Shown: positions 1-9,431 of the stretch, in pieces
How the letters are laid out: each line of letters opens with the position of its first letter
How positions within the stretch are numbered: position 1 is the stretch's first letter
Assembly: GCA_947044365.1 (NCBI GenBank)
Contig: OX345645.1
Span: 1,215,856 to 1,279,855, forward strand
Source of the DNA: Petrosia ficiformis
Lineage: Eukaryota; Porifera; Demospongiae; Haplosclerida; Petrosiidae
Direction of reading: 5' to 3'
Length of the DNA: 64,000 bases
Program-made: the position numbers and the translations under genes
The notes under the pieces: model-generated
The model's input: only the letters and a program-made list of their open reading frames with translations
What the model was told of the DNA's origin: nothing
Databases searched by the model: none

Positions 1-46
1 GTTTGGTCATGCTATTGTGGTATATTATATAACTTAATCCATTCAG

Positions 47-127
47 GCTCAAGAAGGAGTCGATTTTGTACATTTACCAAGACTTCATCCAACACCAAAT
101 CAAAAGAGCCAGAGACCAAAGATGTAA
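47..127 (+). CDS. Probable terminal exon of an upstream gene (partial)
   Basis: An acceptor-like CAG at 44-46 is followed by 26 open codons and a TAA stop at 125-127. The peptide is short, basic and proline-containing (it includes HLPRLHPTPNQK and ends QRPKM). It is followed directly by AT-rich DNA that looks like a 3' UTR. I do not recognise the product, and the rest of the gene lies left of the window. The call rests only on the acceptor, the open frame and the sharp change in base composition after the stop, so chance cannot be excluded. Confidence 0.4.
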   Translation, partial: AQEGVDFVHLPRLHPTPNQKSQRPKM

Positions 128-596
128 CAATAATATTATTATTAACACTATGGTTGGACTGTCACACATTTTTATAGTTTTTATAATGATACAACTTGAC
201 TAAACTTTGTGTAAGTAATGATAACAGCACCTAAGCAGAGCTAGAGATAGATTTTTAGAGGAGTGGCTCAGCATGTCTGAAAAAAAAAAGTGGGGTGAAG
301 ATTGTTTAAAACTGATATGTGGATGTTTTCATAACTCAAATGATTATTGAATAACTGTGGGTTGTACCTAACGGTGCAGCTGTGGTGAGCTACACCTCCT
401 GGTCGCAGCATCCCCACCCCCCCAAGACGCATTAGGTGTGAATAGTCGAGGTGTATCTATGTTTGAATAAGGAAAGCACTTCTGTAAGCTTTCTTGCGTA
501 AACATATTCTACTCTGCTACAAGACTGGTTTGTGACTAATACAAGAAAGTTTGTGTTGGGAAATAGAGTTTTTTGGTTTGACAAAGGAGGCAGACA
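128..596. other. Upstream region of the KLF gene
   Basis: This 470-bp gap holds no convincing exon. It probably contains the promoter and 5' UTR of the KLF-like gene. A C-rich run is present near 413-422, and an unspliced purine-rich stretch (ACAAAGGAGG) sits just before the start codon. Confidence 0.4.
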
Positions 597-1808
597 ATGA
601 CTACAGACACTCTTATGAACAACGGGCCCACTCCCCCTTTTTCTCCATCCAAGGGCAGCCACACCACACTCTTTACTTCTGAGGGAATACCCGCCCTCAC
701 TCTAGCTACTGATGGATCGGCTGCTGCCTTCAACGAAGACAATCCTGCTGCCCTTTTTCTAGTGGCTAAAGTCTTGGCCAACCTTAGCCAAGAAACTTTG
801 GCCAGAACGTGTTTAGCTGTCAAAAACCCGGAGCAGCTGGTGACTCCTTCTGAGCCAACGCCTCCTGCTTCATTGACCTCCACTCCTGGCGAAAGTAAGG
901 AGTCTAAGGACCAGACACATCAAGAAGACAACTGTAATGGAGTTCAGTGTGATCAACAAGAGATGCCAGCTTATCCCATCGACGTTTCCCAGCAACAACA
1001 GCTGGCCTTCATGAATATCGAAGCTCTCTTGAACGCAGCTACTAGACACATTGAAACTCAACAGTCTATCCCTGAACAGGATCAGATTGAAAGTGCTCCT
1101 GTCTCTAGCTCTGAGTCCAGTGAAATCCAGCCTCAACCAGTGGAACAGACTGTGTGGACTGCCCCTCACGCAAAGCCACAGGGAATCAAGCCGAAGAAGA
1201 AGAATCATATCTGTCCGTGGGGAGGCTGTGGCAAGGCATACGGAAAGAGCTCTCACTTGAAAGCTCACGTTCGCACTCACACTGGTGAGCGACCATTCCC
1301 TTGTACCTGGGAGAACTGTGGCAAACGCTTTGCTCGTTCGGACGAGCTAGCTCGCCATTACCGTACTCATACTGGAGAGAAACGGTTTGCTTGTCCTGTT
1401 TGTGATAAGCGTTTCATGCGGAGTGATCATCTTAGCAAACACGTCAAACGCCATGCCAACCAGAAAGCTAAATATCCCAAGAAGCAACAGCAGCAACAAA
1501 CAGTACCTGTACAAACAAGCTCACAGATCATATCAAATATAATTCAACAAAGTCCATCTGTTGTCCTTCCTGAAGGGGTCTTAATATCCTCCGGAGGGTT
1601 TTATGTTGATCCGAACACACTTAAACTAACTGTTGCCGAGGTTGCTCCCCCCATCGAAGAGCAACAACAAATTATTCAGGTCCCCGTACAGCAGTTGAAG
1701 CAAGAGATTAACAGCAATGATGAAACAGAGCAAAGGATTGAAACAGTGACAGACATGGTAATACCTCAACTGATCCAAGAGATAAAACAAGAAAGCGTAG
1801 AGCTTTAA
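597..1808 (+). CDS. KLF: Krueppel-like transcription factor, KLF9/13/16-like
   Basis: Intronless 403-residue protein with three C-terminal C2H2 zinc fingers at about residues 204-286. The fingers show the KLF/SP signature: first and second fingers of the C-x4-C-x12-H-x3-H form, a third of the C-x2-C form, and linkers TGERPF and TGEKRF. Finger contact segments [16 protein letters not shown] and RSDHLSKH are those of GC/GT-box binders. The sequence after the last histidine (KRHANQK) resembles the KLF9/13/16 subgroup. No SP-type Buttonhead box is visible. The N-terminal half is Ser/Pro/Thr-rich and probably regulatory. A Gln run follows the fingers near residue 300, and the tail has acidic/Gln-rich stretches. 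It should act in the nucleus as a sequence-specific regulator. The ATG at 597 is the first in frame. The gene is convergent with the OTU gene on its right. Confidence 0.9.
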   Translation: MTTDTLMNNGPTPPFSPSKGSHTTLFTSEGIPALTLATDGSAAAFNEDNPAALFLVAKVLANLSQETLARTCLAVKNPEQLVTPSEPTPPASLTSTPGESKESKDQTHQEDNCNGVQCDQQEMPAYPIDVSQQQQLAFMNIEALLNAATRHIETQQSIPEQDQIESAPVSSSESSEIQPQPVEQTVWTAPHAKPQGIKPKKKNHICPWGGCGKAYGKSSHLKAHVRTHTGERPFPCTWENCGKRFARSDELARHYRTHTGEKRFACPVCDKRFMRSDHLSKHVKRHANQKAKYPKKQQQQQTVPVQTSSQIISNIIQQSPSVVLPEGVLISSGGFYVDPNTLKLTVAEVAPPIEEQQQIIQVPVQQLKQEINSNDETEQRIETVTDMVIPQLIQEIKQESVEL

Positions 1809-2344
1809 TGGAGCAACTTCAAACATTAACTTCATTTAACTACCAAGTATGCATCAAGTCCCATCCAGGTGTCGAAATTTAAAGTCACAAAGACACCCCA
1901 TCATAGTAAAATAAACTACATCGATTCTGTACATATATCAATAAGTAGTTTGTTTGTTTAATCTTGTTTCATATTTTCATATACGTATACTCCCATTCAT
2001 CATTTGATTCATTCATTATCATTATAATCAGTAGTTAAATTCATGAAATTCATGCTGTTTCATTCAATTATCGTCAATCAGTTTTGTTACTCCATAATTA
2101 AGTGATCTTTCATTTAAAAGAACAATAATTATTGCAAACAGCTGTTTTACATGAACTGACAAAGTGTTATGGGAATTGGAATGAGGCCAATGAAATGATC
2201 ACCAATCAGTATAATAAAAAAATTAAAAGAAATAAACAAGAAGCTGTTTATACACGCAACTAAATAACTATGAAATAATGATACATGCATGTTACACAGG
2301 AATCAGATTATCAGAATGAGGCTATTGGAATGAGATGTAAAGAG
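1809..2344. other. Convergent 3' flanks of KLF and OTUD7-like genes
   Basis: AT-rich DNA between the KLF stop codon and the OTUD7-like stop codon. It holds several AATAAA-like signals on both strands and must contain both 3' UTRs. I see no further coding signal. Confidence 0.5.
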
Positions 2345-5300
2345 TTAAACTTCTGTGACTTTCTTGTTTCTTTTGTGATAGCATTGAGAACAAAGTCCTC
2401 CATGTTGAGAAGAACCAAAGAATTCACACCCTGTTGTTTTACATGGCATTCGACTACCAGTTGTAGTTGGTACAATGTTAACACCATGAGTCATTACAAT
2501 TGGTTGGATGCTATCCCTAGAATATCCTTTATTGAAAGGGCGGGGTGGAGGGGCGGGAACCGTGGTAGATGTAGGAGCCTTGGGCTTGGGTTTTGGGGCT
2601 GGTTTTGGGACTGGTTTCAGAAGTGGTTTTGGTGGCACTTTTATTTCCTTGACTTGACTTTCTTTTGATGAATTTTCATTCTGGGAATCATTCTTTAGGT
2701 TTTCGGAATCGGTCTCTACGTTGCATGTTTCAGACAAGTTTTGTGAAGATTGTTGATTGGGTAGTAAGGGTGTCTTTGTACTAGTGACAGGTAGATCTGG
2801 TAATACTATATCCCATTTCTTTTCAGTTATGTGTTCCCCATCTGTCTGAGAGTCATTCTCTTTTATTTGCCGAGAATGACTAAAACTTTGAGTGCGATTT
2901 GACTTTCTAGACGGAGAAGAAACAGGTGAAACTAATTGACGAATGGGTGGTGAGAGCGGGGGAGTGGACATTTCACTCTTCTTGTTGGTTTCAGAATCTT
3001 GATATTTTGCATAACACATCGAACAAAGGCTATTTGTAGCAATCGTTCCAAACATTGTACAATCTTCTCCTTTACAAGGAACTGGTCTTTTGGCTTGTAG
3101 CTTCTTAAACTCTTCCTCCTGTCTAGCTTTCTCCTCTTCTATTTTAGCTTTCCTCTCTTTCTCCACTTCAAATCTTTGATGGGCATTTTCCAAGTACTTC
3201 ACCAACAGCAGAGACTGATATTCAGGCTCTCCGAGGTTACTTATGACTGCAGCCGGGAATCGAAACTTTGGAACCTTAACAGGTATACGAAGAGAGCCAT
3301 CATCTTCTTGGTCTCTCTCTTGAACCTCAGACCCAATATCCAGCTGTATCCACCTAATGTCTAAGTAAGTATCAAGTAGAGTACGAATCTCATCAGGAAA
3401 TTCTCCTAATTTACATTTTTCTTTGGCCCAACATTCTGAAATATCCCTTTTTTTAGGGTCATAAACAAAAGGAAGAGCCAATAGAGAGCCGTCTGGAGTA
3501 ACCAGGGGCATTACAGTATCCTGCCGGGAACCCAAATGACGCAAACGTCCTTTTGATTTAGACGAACCAGGTTCCTTCTTTGCAACAAGTGGAGAAAAAT
3601 GAGAAGAATCAAAAGCTAAGATTACAGGAGATTTATAACATTGTGACGGGTTACACTCAATAGGGAGATAAATCCCGCCAAAATATATAGGCGCAAAGGG
3701 ATCTCCTTTGAAGTCCCTAACGTACTCATCAGCTACTACTATTATAGGCCTATGAAGGACATTCGACATAGCAAATACGTGAATCTCCTCCAAACTTTCA
3801 TAATGGATTCGTAATGTACTATAGCGACGAAGGGAATCTGTAGTTGGGCGACGTCGAGGTTGATTTGTAGCGATACGAACAATTTCTGACCATTCAAATT
3901 CCCATTCTTCTTCTGAAAACGTAAGTCCACCAGCATCCTGGTTACGAAGATTTGTCAGGTAACGCCATCGTCGTTGGAGTCTTTGTTTTTCTAATCCAGT
4001 TGTGAGCAGTCGATGAAGATGAGTTCTCAAAATGAGATCTCGATCAGGTAGACCCCACATGTATAAGGATGCAGCGTGTAGAAGACAGTTTCCATCACCA
4101 GATGTTGCTAAAGGTTCCAAGACAGGATATTTACCTGTTGATGCCCACCAATTCAAATGACCTGTGTATGTGTGTGCAATGTAATAATAGATAAGGAGGC
4201 AGGATCATAAGGAGGTTCCAAGATTACTTATCTAAACTTCATGTAAAATAACCATTATACACCCATTCAGAAAGGTGAATGCAAATTGTAGTCACTCTAT
4301 TGATATTGTTGTCATGGTAACCCTACTTGTTGCGAACACACAGGTTTTTGGTATGTCAAGTATTTATTGCAAACCATGCGTGACATGTATTGTTGTCAAG
4401 GTGACCTACAGCAACAGAAATAGTATGTTCAATCTTCACTGTAATCAACAAAAGCCCCAAAAGGTTTCATTTCCTCATGCCCTTACAAGTATGTAATATA
4501 GCAGTGTTTGCATAGTCAATAACAGGTACAGTATAATTATGTCAATAAAAAGTCACCATACAGCAACAGTAATTACCTTAGTTCTACTGTCAGTATAGTA
4601 TAGTAATTACTGTCCTACTGTGGTGTTCAATTGACATGTACAGTAATTACAGTTAAAACTACTATCGAACTACTGTAGTTGAATATGAAACTACTGAGTA
4701 ATTACTGTACTGTATGCTGACTTGTTATTGACATATACTGTATGTGGTTATTTATTACTATTAGTTATTAATGGTGGAGCGTATCACAATCTTGGAAAGA
4801 GGAACACAGTTGCTTCTTCTTAAGGAACCACAAAATAATATTGTATATATACAGGTAGTATAGTATGGCATAAACAATGTTTACATTTGTTATTAATGGT
4901 GGACTTTGTATTACTATTAGGGTAATAAATATTAATAGAAATCAACTGGGATCATTTCATAATTTATGGATGGAGTAGTGATGTTTTAGTTTGACAATAA
5001 TGACCACTTTTAGTTATAGTTATAGTATGTCTAATTTTAGTTATAGTTATAGTTAATTAACTAAAATTGACATATTGGTGTTGTTCTTTGATATGTTGCA
5101 CAACACAATTAAATGTAGGAAACCTATGAGCTGTTACACTCACCTGACTTCTCAAGTGTATACTTGTGTGACTTCTCAATAATATCTGTACTAATAAAGT
5201 CTTGAAACTCCTGAGACTCTGAAGAAAAATCGGGATAAAGAAAGGAGTGACGAAAAAACTGTTCATCAAAGACTTTCTGAAAAATAGAGTTAGAAAATGT

Positions 5301-7172
5301 TTACTGTTAAGCTAAGCTGTTACATTACCAGTAACACTACATTACAATATATTCTATCATATCATCACTTATGATGTGATTTATATTGAGTGTATATGAC
5401 ACAAGGTTAATACATGATTATACTGTAACTTAATAATTATATGTACTATAGTGTATAGTCATATGGTTAATACATGATTATACTGTAAGCAATGGATTGA
5501 AGTTTGACATACACAAAAAATAACAGGAAGGATGATTATATGAAAGGGGTGCTGATAAAAGATTATTGGTTCTTCCAAACTTACTTCTTTCTTATCAGCT
5601 CCAGCTGACAATTTAGACTCAGAAACAGCAACTTTACGAAAAAGTTCCCCTACTTCTTCAGCAACATGACTCAGTCCCTTAGCTTTGATCTTCTTTGTGC
5701 TTCTTTTCCTCACCAGTTCATCTCCTCCTTCCTCACTGACCAGGGCTAAATCTCTCCTTCCTCCTCCCACCAGCTCATTCATTGTTGATATATCAATGTC
5801 CTCAAATTCATCATTGTTAACTACAATTCAGATTATAATAATAATAAATCCAAAATATATTATGATTTTGATAAGCTATAAGGTACACTTGACACAAAGA
5901 GCTTCTTATTTGGCACTGCACAGTTTGTCTTTGTTAATAATTGGTTTCAGATGATTTCTCAATTGGATACATACTATCACAAATTTTGATGAAGTATATT
6001 GGGGTATAGTTTCCTGGAGCCACCCTGCCCCTTGAAGCAAGATTTTATATGTAAACCAACTTTTAAACAGGTGACTAACCAATTATAGATCTAGTCAATC
6101 TACATGTACATGTATATATACATGTACATGTACATGCACATATACATGTACATGTACAAGCTCTAAGAGCAGAAAGAACACGTACATGTGATAAGTTACA
6201 AACTTTCAAAGTTAAGTTTTATCCAGGGTGGGGCTGGCTACACACTACATGTACCTACCATACTACTAGTATACAACACTCTAAGGTATCTAGTAATTGT
6301 TATACACCCCATAAAGGCTCTAATTTCAGCATCAAATAAAATTAAAGAACATACATAATTAGGTTTGTCATGTATGACAACAACTATTTTTATGGTCTAC
6401 AATACCATCCCTAAGATTGCTTTCCATGATGCATGTATATGTGACCACAAGGCAATCATTGCCAGAGAAGGAAATAACATTGCTCCAGTGCTCATTTGAG
6501 CACCAAAATTAGCTAAAGGAGCACCAGATTTTGACATGACAATGCATGCTAGTTGTACTGTGGTGAGCACTGGTGATGGAATTGCTCACCAGATGTTGTA
6601 GGCTTATTTCCCACCCTGAGGCAATCATAGGGATATTTTTTCCTCTCTATATCTTATGAAGTCTACAGGAAGACAAACAATCTCCTTTCAGGAAACAGTA
6701 TGCCGAGAGCAGAACCAGAACCACTGACCTTTCAATCAGAAGGGCCAAGCTCTAACCACTACACCACACTGCCTCCCTAAAAAAAAAAGAGTGCCTATCA
6801 ATCTGGGACTTTTTTGGTGGGAATGACTAACCACATACACACATGTGTATATAAAAGTCTTTCAATTTATGTGGGAAATCGAAGCTCTATTATACCCTCT
6901 GACTTATATCTTGTTATCACTCACTAGGGGTTTCCGTTTACACAGTGCCTTAGTAAAAGCATTAATTAACCAGCTAATGAGTTTCAAGCTACAAAATACA
7001 TCAATTCTTCACCTTCTGTGGATGTTACATTGAGACCTTCATAGGCAGTAAGTGCGGCTTGTAAATCCCAGCCAGTGGCATCTAAAAGATCTTGAGCCAA
7101 ATGAGGATCAGCCTTAGTACTTTTTACAAACATTCTTAGAGTCTTTTTCATTGACGAAATATTGCCGTCCAT
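2345..7172 (-). CDS. OTUD7: OTU deubiquitinase of the A20/Cezanne class (UBA + OTU + two A20 fingers)
   Basis: Four exons assembled on the minus strand: 7172-7013, 5820-5585, 5276-5144 and 4161-2345 (about 781 residues). All borders are GT-AG and phases agree (1, 0, 1). Residues 1-48 form a UBA domain like that at the start of Cezanne (MFVKSTKADPHLAQDLLD, then GWDLQAALTAYE). The OTU domain follows: NWWAS, then PLATSGDGNCLLHAASLYMW with the catalytic Cys near residue 202, and DSSHFSPLV with the catalytic His near 364. A charged coiled-coil stretch precedes an A20-type finger (C-x4-C-x11-C-x2-C) near 539. A Pro/Lys-rich linker leads to a second finger near 754 (CKTTGCEFFG, then CSQCYHKR). Family members cleave ubiquitin chains (Cezanne prefers Lys11) and damp NF-kB signalling. 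Vertebrate Cezanne has one such finger and A20 has seven, so this architecture is intermediate. A 5' UTR exon may lie further upstream, because an acceptor-like TCAG precedes the ATG. Confidence 0.9.
4529..4741. mobile_element. MITE family 1 copy (CAGTATATGTCAATAA termini)
   Basis: A 210-bp segment in the last OTUD7 intron. Its ends are inverted copies of a sequence running from GTCAATAA through CAGTAATTAC. The middle is built from short inverted CAGTAATTACTG units. The same element recurs at 12710-13012. It has no coding capacity, so it is a non-autonomous DNA-transposon derivative. Confidence 0.6.
5300..5584 (-). mobile_element. MITE family 2 copy forming most of OTUD7 intron 2
   Basis: Read on the minus strand, the intron begins GTAAGTTTGGAA and then follows the family-2 element (CATATAAT, TTTGTGTATGTCAAA, CAATCCATTGCTT, ACAGTATAATCATGTATTAA). 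It includes an internal repeat of the last block. The copy is degenerate and lacks the outer terminal repeats. The remaining intron bases, towards the acceptor at 5277, are ordinary AT-rich sequence. Confidence 0.6.
6655..6835 (-). mobile_element. tRNA-derived SINE, family S1
   Basis: On the minus strand it reads GTGTGGTGTAGTGGTTAGAG (A-box-like) followed by GGTTCTGGTTCTGCTCTC (weak B-box). A poly-T tract and a 45-bp leader shared with the copy at 33995-34160 precede it. It lies in OTUD7 intron 1. The tRNA-like promoter boxes and dispersed copies indicate a SINE and not a functional tRNA. Confidence 0.6.
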
Positions 7173-7267
7173 ATCTGACAAAATAATGGGCGTGATTTTA
7201 TGAAACATATGACAGTAAATAAATATCATTTGAGAATATTTAATAATACATGTTATTATTCTGGTGT

Positions 7268-7500
7268 TGTTTGTTAACTATAACTATAACTAAAACCCCT
7301 TTTAGTAAGACATTATGATTATCAGTACTAAACTATAACAGCTCTACTGTAATAACTATAACTAACTAAAATAAAAATTGGCCAATAATAGGCACTTTTA
7401 GTTAGTTAACTAAAACTAAAACCCTTAATATTATTTTAGCTAGTTAACTTATAACTAAAATTGTTATAAAGTAGTCATGCTATAACTATAACTGATCATA
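7268..7500. mobile_element. MITE family 3 copy (TTAGTTAACTATAACT-rich)
   Basis: The element is made of repeated TAACTATAACTAAAAC motifs, with inverted ends of the form TTAGTGTTGTTTTAGTT. It contains the conserved core AAAATGAAAATTGGCCAATA. Further copies lie at 25790-26010, 30105-30280, 31490-31812, 35480-36575, 41412-41755 and 51070-51235. There is no coding capacity. Confidence 0.6.
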
Positions 7501-7944
7501 ACTAGATTATTTGTACATTTAGTTGAATTCACATCTAACAACAACCAGAAATGTTCATTGTGACATAATATTTGCTGAACGATTGGTTGTTTATTATAAA
7601 TACGTAACCACATCAAATCATATGGTAGAATAGAGGAGGGGGGGGATTTATTATTATGTGAAAGTACCACTTCTTGTACTACTATAGGCAGGCTCAATCC
7701 AATCAAGGGTGTTTTAAAAAAGAGCAGTCATAAATTGAGCTGGATCATAATTGGGGCAAGCCTGAGCAAGCACCACACTAGCATTGATGTATGGAATTTC
7801 TGTTAATTGGTTGTTTGGTTGGTTGGTTGATTGGTCATGCTGGAAATTTCTATAATTCCTTTTTTACACCAATACAAAGTTGGGTCATAATAATTTTTTT
7901 TAATTTGCTGCAATATGAGTCTAGCCAAATATCTGCAATTAATA

Positions 7945-8125
7945 AACAAGTAAGCTGTCAGACTGCAGAAGAGAAAGAAGAAAGGCTACAACAGAGACGG
8001 ATGAGGTACACGGAAAGAAAATCTAGAAGAAATGCTGAATAAACACCTGAAGATAGAGAAGTGAGGTTGCATAAAAGGTTTAGGTATGGAGAGATAGAAC
8101 ATCAACTGCAAAGGCTTGCCCCTAC
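7945..8125 (+). pseudogene. Possible decayed transposon ORF fragment (TAEEKEERLQQRR repeats)
   Basis: A short open stretch encodes TAEEKEERLQQRRMRYTERK and, after a stop codon, a second similar unit TPEDREVRLHKRFRYGE. Repeated Thr-x-Glu-(Glu/Asp)-(Arg/Lys)-x-x-Arg-Leu units are typical of the N-terminal region of some helitron or other transposon ORFs. Only about 60 codons remain and they are interrupted. The assignment is tentative. Confidence 0.3.
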
Positions 8126-8169
8126 AATGGAATTACCAAGTTATTAGATTGAAGCCACACACTAATGTA

Positions 8170-8252
8170 CTAGACCTTAGTTTGGTGGTTGGTTGGTTAG
8201 TTGGTTGGGTGGTTGGTTGGTTGGTTAGTTGGGTGGTTGGTTGGTTGGTTCA
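8170..8252. repeat. GGTTGGTT simple repeat
   Basis: Degenerate tandem TTGGTTGGTTAGTTGGGTGG units. There is no evidence of function. Confidence 0.7.
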
Positions 8253-8427
8253 GATACCATATATCTTATAATTATATTTACTGAAAATTCAAAATTAATT
8301 TAATATCGTAATGATCTAATATAGAGAATTCTAATAAGGAGATGGCTAAGGCTAGCCCCAAAATGACATTGAGCTAGTCAAAATTATCATTACAATTATG
8401 TATTGGATTAGAGTGGGAGTTAGTCTC

Positions 8428-8641
8428 GGTACCCCCCCCCCCCCCCCCTTTGGCTAAAGAGGAAGGGGTCTGATATCACACACATCATAGAGTTGTCTCC
8501 TTTCCCCAGAAATCTTGGGGAAACCGTTTGCATATTGTGTATACACAGTGGATGAGTATATACATTATTTTGAGACAACTCTATGATGTGTGCGATATAT
8601 ACCAGACCCCTTCCTCTCTATGCAAAGGGGGTGAGTACCAA
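8428..8641. mobile_element. Hairpin MITE with about 70-bp arms
   Basis: The left arm (GGTACC, poly-C of 17-18, GAGGAAGGGGTCTGATATC, ATCATAGAGTTGTCTC) is matched inversely by the right arm ending at GGGGGTGAGTACC. The spacer is about 60 bp. This is a typical foldback element. Confidence 0.65.
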
Positions 8642-8699
8642 AAATAGGTGGGAGAAAGGTCGTAAATTGGGTTGGATCATAATTATAATGTAATTATAC

Positions 8700-8851
8700 T
8701 ATAGGTTAGGAAATTTTCATTGACCTCAACTTCATGGACCACATTAGTTCAAAAAATATGAAATATTAAAATTTCCAGGAGATTTAATTTCATGGACGTA
8801 AGCAACGAAATTTAACTACCAACATTGAAAATTTCCCAATCTAATCAAATC
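8700..8851. mobile_element. Small MITE, 150 bp
   Basis: It begins TAGGTTAGGAAATTTTCA and ends TGAAAATTTCCCAATCTA, giving an imperfect inverted repeat of 18 bp. It is non-coding. Confidence 0.5.
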
Positions 8852-9231
8852 TTCACCAACCGATTATATTGTAACTATCCAAAAATTTTAAATAAGAATC
8901 ATTTGTCTGCATCAAGCTAAAAGGATCTGCAGAAAGGAAAAAGGAAATTGAGTGGATGTCTGTGCAGTCATCACTTAAGATTTAATTAATTTTAATAATT
9001 ATAATTATATATATATAATTTAATGTACATAATTATAATAATTATTATCACATATATAATTTAAAATACAAGAAATGATTTACTTACAGTGGCCCACAGA
9101 TGTTTATTTACTAGTGCTGACTGGACAGATCATGTGATGAGCACATGACCATATCAAACATGTCTTCTGACTGATCTTAGAGTGAAGAAAAGGCTAACAG
9201 GTTTTTATATACACAGGACTCTTAACTTTTC

Positions 9232-9392
9232 ATGTCTGGATATCAGTTTACTCGTAAATTGACTGTATCAAAACAGTCTGGACCAAGTAAGTAACTACTA
9301 ACTACGTATAATTATATATATATATATATATATAATGGAAAAGGGAAGAGAATGCCAAGAATCCTGCAGATGAATAACTTGAAGGAGGGATC

Positions 9393-9431
<39 letters not shown>

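Larger units (their letters stand above)
7173..9231. other. Intergenic region between OTUD7-like and UBAP1-like genes
   Basis: Divergent intergenic DNA of 2 kb packed with repeats: a family-3 MITE, a fragment of possible transposon coding sequence, GGTT-rich simple repeat, a long-arm hairpin element and a small MITE (listed separately). AT-rich simple sequence fills 8990-9060. The two promoters must lie at its ends; no clear core elements were recognised. Confidence 0.5.

Noticed and set aside
2285..2668. Plus-strand frame MHVTQESDYQ...
   Set aside because: It is antisense to the Pro/Lys-rich and zinc-finger-coding end of the OTUD7-like gene.
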